A DNA stretch of 19,171 nucleotides from CAZPUI01 sp964415525 (GTDB lineage: Bacteria; Acidobacteriota; Holophagae; Holophagales; Holophagaceae): assembly GCA_964415525.1 (NCBI GenBank), contig CAYQAS010000083.1, forward strand, positions 1-19,171, written 5' to 3'. The position numbers and the translations under genes are program-made. Of this stretch, positions 14,122 to 19,171 are shown piece by piece (positions within the stretch are counted from its first letter, which is position 1; every line of letters starts with the position of its first letter). Below the pieces are notes generated by a model, which saw only the letters and a list, made by a program, of their open reading frames with translations, searched no databases and was not told the origin of the DNA.

Positions 14122-15840
14122 ATGGATGCCTTCCCTACTCGCCGCTTCCGGACGGCCGCCTGGACCCTTGGGGTGGCGGTGATGGGGGCGGTGCTGCTCG
14201 GGTTCGGGGTGTCTCGGCTTCCTGTTTCTGAAGTCATGCCAGCCCTGGGGATGGCCCTCCTCCTTCTGAATCTTTTGGGCATTGTCTTGTTTCTGCTGCG
14301 CGCCCGAGCCAGCCGGTCCGAACGCACGGGTTGGTTGCTCCTCGCGGTCGGCGCCTTGTTGGCCCTTGCCACCAATTCCGTGTCCCAGGGCATGTCGATG
14401 CGAACCGTTCGACCGGGGGTGTTGGACTGGTCCTTCCTGCTGCTGCATGTGGGGGCTGGATTGGTGCAATCCGCCGGCCTGTTGTGCTGGCCTCGGAGAA
14501 GGCAGGCCTGGGGGTCCCCTGCACTGCACTTGCTGGGCAGCCTGCTTTTTGCGGGATCCTTGGTGCTGCTGATGTGGCTCGTTGGCATCTGGAGTGGGGC
14601 GGATGCTGTGTCGACGGCTAATTTCCTGCGGCAATTCGGCTTGGCAGGACGTGTGGCCCTTTTTGGGGGCACTGTGATCTACCTGGTGGGGGTGGATGCC
14701 CGGCAGATCCGGGGGCCCATGGGCTGGTTCCTCGGGGGGATGCTGATTTCAGGACTGACCCTCGTGCTCATGCGTCCCTTCGTGGTGTCGGCGATGATGC
14801 CCGAGCACGTCACGCCCTGGTTCGGAGTGGCGATCTTGGCGCCGGTCCTCTTCGGCATGGCGGCGTGGGTGGGGGGACCGGTTCTGTCGGACGAGCCGGA
14901 TGTCCCCCTACGCCTTCCCCTCGGAGAGGTGGCAACCTACGGTCCCTACCTCGTCAGTGGAAGCGTCCTCGGCTACCTGGTGCTGCGCCGTCAGGATGCG
15001 CTCGCATGGCCCCTGCTTGCCTTCATCGCCATCACCGGGTTGCTGGTGTTACGGCAGTTCCTGCTGCTGCGAGAACTCCGGCAGGCAAATCTGGGATTGG
15101 AGGTCAAGGTTGCGGATCGGACGCGGGACCTGGAGCGGCTCCAATCCGTGGTGGTGCGTACCGAGCGATTGAACGCCCTGGCCACCTTGGGAGCGGGACT
15201 CACCCACGATCTGAACAACTTGCTGACGGCGATCCACAGCTCTGCGGAGTTGATGCAGATGGATGTGGAAGAGGGGCAGCCGCCGTCGCTGCAGGATCTC
15301 GCCCGCATCCAGGAGGCCACGAGCAAGGCGGGAAGCCTCACTCGACGCATCATGGCCTTCGCTCGGCGGGAGCAGGAACTGGGCCACCGGGCACCCATGG
15401 CGCCCGCGGAAGCCGTCCGCGCCATGGAGGAACTTCTGCGGATGCTGTGTGGGAGCGGTATCACGCTTGGCATCGATATCGCGCCCGCCTTGCCCGATAT
15501 CCAGGTGGATTCCGGGATCCTCGAGCAGGTGCTGGTCAATCTTGTGGGCAATGGGCGGGACGCCCTGAACGGGAAAGGCACGATTTCGATCCGGCTCTAC
15601 GCAGGGGTGGCGGAGAATGGGCGCCCCACGGTGGTGCTGGAGGTGGAGGACAGCGGTCCGGGTGTCCCCGTGGAGTTGCGGGCGCGCATCTTCGATCCCT
15701 TCTTCACCACCAAGCCGGAAGGAAAGGGCACGGGCCTTGGGTTGGCTTCGGTTCAAGCCCTGGCGGGTTCCCTGGGAGGCTGGGTGGAACTGGTGGAATC
15801 CAAGCGTGGTGCCTGCTTCCGCTTCACGATTCCATCCTGA
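14122..15840 (+). CDS. Membrane-bound sensor histidine kinase (orphan, HDLNN-type)
   Basis: The protein has 572 residues from the ATG at 14122. Residues about 10-325 are strongly hydrophobic, with roughly eight membrane helices and almost no loops, so the sensor is a membrane domain without a periplasmic domain. A short coiled linker follows (about 325-350), then the kinase core: phosphoacceptor H362 in GLTHDLNNLLTAI, N-box with N473 and N477 (LVNLVGNGRDAL), G1 at DSGPGVP (D510), F-box FDPFFTTK and G2 GKGTGLGLASV. It autophosphorylates from ATP on the inner side of the membrane. No PAS, HAMP or receiver domain is seen, and no response regulator lies in the window. GTG 14110 and ATG 14101 are in-frame alternative starts; the GGGGGAG at 14104-14110 favours 14122, with an 11-bp spacer. 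Its stop is 3 bp from the stop of the convergent hemerythrin gene. Confidence 0.9.
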   Translation: MDAFPTRRFRTAAWTLGVAVMGAVLLGFGVSRLPVSEVMPALGMALLLLNLLGIVLFLLRARASRSERTGWLLLAVGALLALATNSVSQGMSMRTVRPGVLDWSFLLLHVGAGLVQSAGLLCWPRRRQAWGSPALHLLGSLLFAGSLVLLMWLVGIWSGADAVSTANFLRQFGLAGRVALFGGTVIYLVGVDARQIRGPMGWFLGGMLISGLTLVLMRPFVVSAMMPEHVTPWFGVAILAPVLFGMAAWVGGPVLSDEPDVPLRLPLGEVATYGPYLVSGSVLGYLVLRRQDALAWPLLAFIAITGLLVLRQFLLLRELRQANLGLEVKVADRTRDLERLQSVVVRTERLNALATLGAGLTHDLNNLLTAIHSSAELMQMDVEEGQPPSLQDLARIQEATSKAGSLTRRIMAFARREQELGHRAPMAPAEAVRAMEELLRMLCGSGITLGIDIAPALPDIQVDSGILEQVLVNLVGNGRDALNGKGTISIRLYAGVAENGRPTVVLEVEDSGPGVPVELRARIFDPFFTTKPEGKGTGLGLASVQALAGSLGGWVELVESKRGACFRFTIPS

Positions 15841-15843
15841 ACA

Positions 15844-16617
15844 TCAGCCCAAACGCTGTTCCAACTCCACCACGAAGGCTTCCATTCGGGCCGGTGTGTC
15901 GCCGAAGGTCTGCTCCACCGTCATGCACGCAGAGAACAGCTCCCCGACTTGACGATCGGTGAGGCGGCGGTTGATCCAGGGGTAGAGGATGGTGTCCTCC
16001 CTCTGGATGTGGCCCTGGAGCAGCTCGCCGTAGGCCTCCAGATGCGTTCCCGCGGTGGCGAGGTCCCGGTTCTTCAGCGCTTCGGCGATGGCCTGCACAT
16101 GCTTTCGGCCATCGACATGGTCCTGCAGCATCACCCGCAGGATGTCGGAATCCGCCTCCACGAGGCCGAAGAGCTGGTCCTCCTCCTTGGCGTGGTGGTA
16201 GCGGTCGGCGTAGGTGCGGATGAAATCCAGGGCGCGTTCCGCCAGGGGCAGGGCGGCGTCAAAATCCCGGGCCAGGGCTTCCGTCAGGGCCGGGATGCAG
16301 GCAATCACCCGCAGGATGTAGGTGTGCTCCTCCACCATTCGTCGGATGGGCGGGCAGAAGGCGGAGCGGGCGGCGGGGGCGCGCTTGGGCAGCTCGGGAA
16401 TCTCGAAGGGCGTGTCGCCGTGAATCACCCGGCCCATGGCGGAGAGCAGGGAGTGCGTGGCTTCCGGTCCGAGGTCGTGGATTTCCAGAATGTCCCGCAC
16501 CTTGCAGGTGCCCAGGCTGCAGGTGGTGCAGCCGATGCCTGCCGCCTCCAGGACGCCGCCGAGGGCGGGATGCTGCTCCATCAGGGGCTTGATGAACTGG
16601 TCGAGGGCTTCGCGCAT
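15844..16617 (-). CDS. Hemerythrin-domain protein with N-terminal Cys cluster
   Basis: The protein has 257 residues. The N-terminal part (about 1-65) holds three cysteines in GCTTCSLGTC (C30-x2-C33-x4-C38) and a predicted helical DUF1858/ScdA_N-like character; a fourth Cys is C88. The C-terminal part (about 90-245) is a hemerythrin-like four-helix bundle, with H98 (VEEHTYIL), H141/H142 and E146 (YHHAKEED), H167 (LQDHVDG), H173, H203 and E207 (QGHIQREDTILYPWI). The general layout recalls the iron-cluster repair protein family (ScdA/YtfE) but the usual CCGG-type motif is absent, so a direct equivalence is not claimed. The ATG at 16617 has GGGAGA 4 bp upstream. A longer frame to 16734 exists but overlaps the dioxygenase gene and lacks a binding site. 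It follows the dioxygenase gene by 68 bp. Confidence 0.83.
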   Translation of the reverse strand: MREALDQFIKPLMEQHPALGGVLEAAGIGCTTCSLGTCKVRDILEIHDLGPEATHSLLSAMGRVIHGDTPFEIPELPKRAPAARSAFCPPIRRMVEEHTYILRVIACIPALTEALARDFDAALPLAERALDFIRTYADRYHHAKEEDQLFGLVEADSDILRVMLQDHVDGRKHVQAIAEALKNRDLATAGTHLEAYGELLQGHIQREDTILYPWINRRLTDRQVGELFSACMTVEQTFGDTPARMEAFVVELEQRLG

Positions 16618-16685
16618 GGGATCTCCCGGGTCCCAGCCAGTGTGGTACCTCTGGATCCAGGCGGCCTTGACTGCCGACAAGGGGA

Positions 16686-17462
16686 TCAGCTTTTCCAGGC
16701 CCAGCAGCGCAGGGAGAGAGAACCCAGCTGCCAACCGGTGTAGACGGTCTGGACAGGATCCTGACCGGCGGCGCCAAGGGCCACCAGCAGCGGATCGAAG
16801 TGCTCCGGCGTGGGAACGGCGGCACTGAGATTCGGGGCACTGGACAGGTCGTGCACCAGAGCGTTCGTGGTGCCCGCTTCGACATGGCCTTCCACCCAGG
16901 CCTCAAAGGCGGCGGCCCAGGGCTCGGGGCCCGTGTCGCCCTCCCAACTGAGACGCCGCAGGTTATGGACGATGCCGCCGCTGGCGACGATCAGCACACC
17001 CTCATCCCGCAGCGGTCGCAGGGCATGACCAAGGGCCACGAGCCTTTCGGGCGTGCGGGGTTCGGGCAGGGAAAGCTGCAGCACGGGCAAGTTCGCCAAC
17101 GGACGTAGGCTCCGGAGCGGTGCCCAGGTGCCGTGGTCCAAGGGGCGTGAGGCGTCGAGCGTCGCCGGGATGCCCGCAGATGTGAGTAGGGCCTGAATGC
17201 GCGTGGCGAGGGCGGGGTCCCCGGGAGCTGGGTAATCGAGGTGGTACAGGGCTACGGGAAAACCGCCGAAATCGTGAAGGATGCCGGGTTGCTCTGCGGA
17301 CGTGATACGCACCGGTCCAGACGCTTCCCAGTGGGCGCTCACGGCCAGGATGGCCTTATGGGGTGGAAGCCGTGAGCCGATGTGAGAGAGCGCCTGTCCC
17401 CAAGGTCCGGGTTCCAGGGCGAGCATGGGAGATCCGTGGGAGATGAAGAGCACTGGCAGCAT
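16686..17462 (-). CDS. DODA/LigB-type extradiol dioxygenase (YgiD-like)
   Basis: The protein has 258 residues, the family's usual length. Metal and active-site residues are in the expected contexts: H9 in SHGSP, H44 in SAHWE, H110 in DHGTWAPL, H166 in GGIVHNL and H221 in EHFDPLL, with GGFP at 66-69. YgiD-type enzymes (4,5-DOPA dioxygenase type) open aromatic catechol rings with O2, using a single zinc or iron ion; the physiological substrate in most bacteria is not settled. The start at 17462 has GGAGG with a 5-bp spacer; an extension to 17591 is not conserved in character. The short distance to the downstream hemerythrin gene (68 bp) makes co-transcription possible, and an O2-using enzyme next to an O2-binding protein is notable. 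Confidence 0.93.
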   Translation of the reverse strand: MLPVLFISHGSPMLALEPGPWGQALSHIGSRLPPHKAILAVSAHWEASGPVRITSAEQPGILHDFGGFPVALYHLDYPAPGDPALATRIQALLTSAGIPATLDASRPLDHGTWAPLRSLRPLANLPVLQLSLPEPRTPERLVALGHALRPLRDEGVLIVASGGIVHNLRRLSWEGDTGPEPWAAAFEAWVEGHVEAGTTNALVHDLSSAPNLSAAVPTPEHFDPLLVALGAAGQDPVQTVYTGWQLGSLSLRCWAWKS

Positions 17463-17764
17463 GGAAGCCTCCGTGATCGAGCATGGCAGCGTCGCATGGC
17501 GGTGGTGGGTGAGGAGGGCGAGATGCCTCGTGATGCGATGAAACCCGCGCCAGTATTGGTTCTGTACGGTGTTCACATGCGGATTTTCCATCCCCGTGAC
17601 CCCGTCCTCACACCGAGGTCGCTAGAATGTCCTTGGAGCCCACGGTGTCCTGCTATCGGTAGCCCGAGACCCACCCGGCCCCATCTCTCCCGCCGCTTTT
17701 GCGGTGGGAACCCGTCCCTGCGACGGACCTTTGCCATCGTCATCACGTCATCTAAGGAGCGGCC
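17463..17764. promoter_or_regulatory. Divergent intergenic region and pflB leader with two hairpins
   Basis: This 302-bp region lies between the divergent dioxygenase and pflB starts. I see no gene in it. A weak -10-like TAGAAT at 17623-17628 has no good -35 partner. Ahead of pflB two hairpins follow each other: CCCGCCGC/GCGGTGGG (17689-17696 and 17701-17708, TTTT loop, one wobble) and CCGTC/GACGG (17712-17716 and 17722-17726), 38 bp before the start codon. No clear FNR box (TTGAT-N4-ATCAA) was found. The pflB ribosome binding site AAGGAG lies 5 bp before its ATG. Confidence 0.45.
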
Positions 17765-19171
17765 ATGACCCAGCCCTGGAGGGGATTTCTTCCCGGCAAG
17801 TGGAATCAGGAGATCAATGTCCGGGACTTCATCCTGAAGAATCTGACTCCCTATGAGGGCGATGCGAGCTTCCTGGCCGGTCCCACGGAACGCACGTTGA
17901 AGCTCTGGGAGCAGGTGAAGGCGCTGATGGCGGAGGAGCGCAAGGTGGAGGTGCTGGACGCCGACACGAGCGTCGTGTCCACCATCACCTCCCACGCCGC
18001 CGGCTACATCGACCAGAGCCTGGAAGTGATCGTCGGCCTGCAGACGGAGAAGCCCCTCAAGCGCGGCATCCTGCCCTTCGGCGGCCTGCGCATGGTGGAG
18101 GGCGGTCTCAAGGCCTACGGCTACAAGATCGATCCCAAGGTCTCGGAGGTCTTCACGCGCTTCCGCAAGACCCACAACGAGGGCGTCTTCGAGGCCTACA
18201 CCGAGGAGATGCGCCGTGCTCGCAACAGCCACATCATCACGGGTCTGCCCGATGCCTACGGCCGTGGCCGCATCATCGGCGACTACCGCCGGGTGGCGCT
18301 CTACGGCGTGGATCGCCTGATCGAGGACAAGAAGCGCGAGAAGCGTGAGCTCGAGGTCGCCAACGGCAGCGTCTACGACTTCCAGCAGCGTGAGGAACTC
18401 GCCGAGCAGATCAAGGCCCTGGGCGAACTCAAGGAGATGGGCGCGAGCTACGGCTGCGACCTGGCCCGTCCCGCGGTGAACTATCGCGAGGCCGTGCAGT
18501 GGACCTACCTGGCCTACCTGGCCGCCATCAAGGAGCAGAATGGCGCCGCCATGAGCCTCGGGCGCGTCACGAGCTTCCTCGACATCTATTCCGAACGCGA
18601 TCTGGCAGAGGGCACCCTCACGGAAACAGACACTCAGGAGATCATGGACCACTTCGTCATGAAGCTCCGGATGGTCCGCTTCCTGCGCACGCCGGACTAC
18701 AACGCGCTCTTCAGCGGCGATCCCGTGTGGGTCACCGAGTCCATCGGCGGCATGGCCCATGACGGCCGCACCATGGTGACCAAGAACAGCTTCCGCATCC
18801 TGCACACGCTCTACAACCTGGGCGCTGCGCCCGAGCCGAACCTCACGGTGCTCTGGACACCGCGTCTGCCGGAGGGCTTCAAGGCCTTCTGCGCCCAGGC
18901 CAGCATCGACACCAGCTCCATCCAGTACGAGAACGACTGCATCATGCGGCCTCGCTGGGGCGACGACTACGGCATCGCCTGCTGCGTCAGCGCCATGGCC
19001 ATCGGCAAGCAGATGCAGTTCTTCGGCGCCCGCGCCAACCTGGGCAAGACGCTGCTCTACGCCATCAACGGCGGTCGGGACGAGATCACGGGCGCCCAGG
19101 TGGCACCTGCCTTCGCCCCCATCACCGGCGATGTGCTCGACTTCGATACGGTCATGGAGCGCTTCGACGCC
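17765..19171 (+). CDS. pflB: Formate C-acetyltransferase (pyruvate formate-lyase), 3' truncated by window
   Basis: The open frame starts with ATG 17765 (AAGGAG, 5-bp spacer) and is still open at the last base, giving 469 residues of a protein normally near 750-760. It matches E. coli PflB along its whole length: EINVRDFILKNLTPYEGD, SFLAGPTE, ITSHAAGYID, VGLQTEKPLKRGILPFGG, LPDAYGRGRIIGDYRRVALYG, SIDTSSIQYENDCIMRP. The active-site cysteine pair C406-C407 is in GIACCVSAMAIGKQ, which separates true PFL from dehydratase relatives. The glycyl-radical site lies in the missing C-terminus. The enzyme turns pyruvate and CoA into acetyl-CoA and formate in the cytosol and is destroyed by O2 in its active form. 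The activating enzyme (pflA) would often lie just beyond the right edge but is not in the window. Confidence 0.98.
   Translation, partial: MTQPWRGFLPGKWNQEINVRDFILKNLTPYEGDASFLAGPTERTLKLWEQVKALMAEERKVEVLDADTSVVSTITSHAAGYIDQSLEVIVGLQTEKPLKRGILPFGGLRMVEGGLKAYGYKIDPKVSEVFTRFRKTHNEGVFEAYTEEMRRARNSHIITGLPDAYGRGRIIGDYRRVALYGVDRLIEDKKREKRELEVANGSVYDFQQREELAEQIKALGELKEMGASYGCDLARPAVNYREAVQWTYLAYLAAIKEQNGAAMSLGRVTSFLDIYSERDLAEGTLTETDTQEIMDHFVMKLRMVRFLRTPDYNALFSGDPVWVTESIGGMAHDGRTMVTKNSFRILHTLYNLGAAPEPNLTVLWTPRLPEGFKAFCAQASIDTSSIQYENDCIMRPRWGDDYGIACCVSAMAIGKQMQFFGARANLGKTLLYAINGGRDEITGAQVAPAFAPITGDVLDFDTVMERFDA

Noticed and set aside
16618..16734. A 39-residue N-terminal extension of the hemerythrin-domain gene.
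   Set aside because: It would overlap the end of the dioxygenase gene by 49 bp and has no ribosome binding site, whereas ATG 16617 has GGGAGA upstream.
17573..18805. Long minus-strand open frame opposite pflB.
   Set aside because: pflB is unmistakable on the plus strand. The antisense frame is His/Asp/Leu-rich with no domain.
1..19171. Phage, transposon, toxin-antitoxin or CRISPR content.
   Set aside because: No integrase, transposase, terminal repeats, toxin-antitoxin pair or spaced direct-repeat array was seen; gene content looks chromosomal throughout.

Overview
This is a GC-rich, gene-dense chromosomal window of about 19 kb from a bacterium. It holds thirteen protein genes that I can support, no rRNA or tRNA, no CRISPR array and no recognisable insertion sequence. 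The gene set includes pyruvate phosphate dikinase, a true PflB-type pyruvate formate-lyase, bacteriohemerythrin-type proteins, a cobalamin-type radical SAM protein, TolB-like/TPR proteins and an orphan membrane histidine kinase. It suggests an anaerobic or microaerobic, fermenting or metal-reducing bacterium. My best guess is Acidobacteriota, class Holophagae (Geothrix/Holophaga type). This is an inference from gene content and base composition, not a placement.

Layout. 1-990: the 3' end of ppdK (+) closed by a strong intrinsic terminator. 1129-2004: an AraC/GyrI-like regulator (-). 2261-3741: a two-gene unit (+) of rsgA and an RNHCP zinc-motif protein, 2 bp apart. 4013-6425: a tight three-gene operon (-) in the order bacteriohemerythrin, B12-binding radical SAM protein, VF530-type small DNA-binding protein, with dyad symmetries ahead of it. 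6556-7884: a TolB-like/TPR protein (-). 8210-12268: a very long SNF2-family ATPase (+), divergent from the TPR gene. 12295-12351: a repeat/hairpin element between convergent genes. 12378-14051: a cyclase-family metal hydrolase followed by a DUF808 membrane protein (-). 14122-15840: an eight-helix sensor histidine kinase (+) with no receiver. 15844-16617: a hemerythrin-domain protein with an N-terminal cysteine cluster (-), its stop codon 3 bp from that of the kinase. 16686-17462: a YgiD/LigB-type extradiol dioxygenase (-). 17765 to the end: pflB (+), cut by the window edge after 469 residues and including its Cys-Cys active site.

How the genes may work together. The two window ends carry anaerobic pyruvate/PEP metabolism (PPDK interconverts PEP and pyruvate, PflB cleaves pyruvate to acetyl-CoA and formate). 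Between them are two unrelated hemerythrin-fold proteins, one of them in an operon with an oxygen-sensitive [4Fe-4S] radical SAM enzyme. An oxygen-handling theme (sensing, buffering or protecting iron enzymes) is a reasonable hypothesis, but only the operon structure is seen directly. The remaining genes look like ordinary housekeeping or accessory functions. The most promising under-described items are the hemerythrin/B12-radical SAM/VF530 operon with its palindromic leader, and the Cys-cluster hemerythrin next to the orphan kinase.
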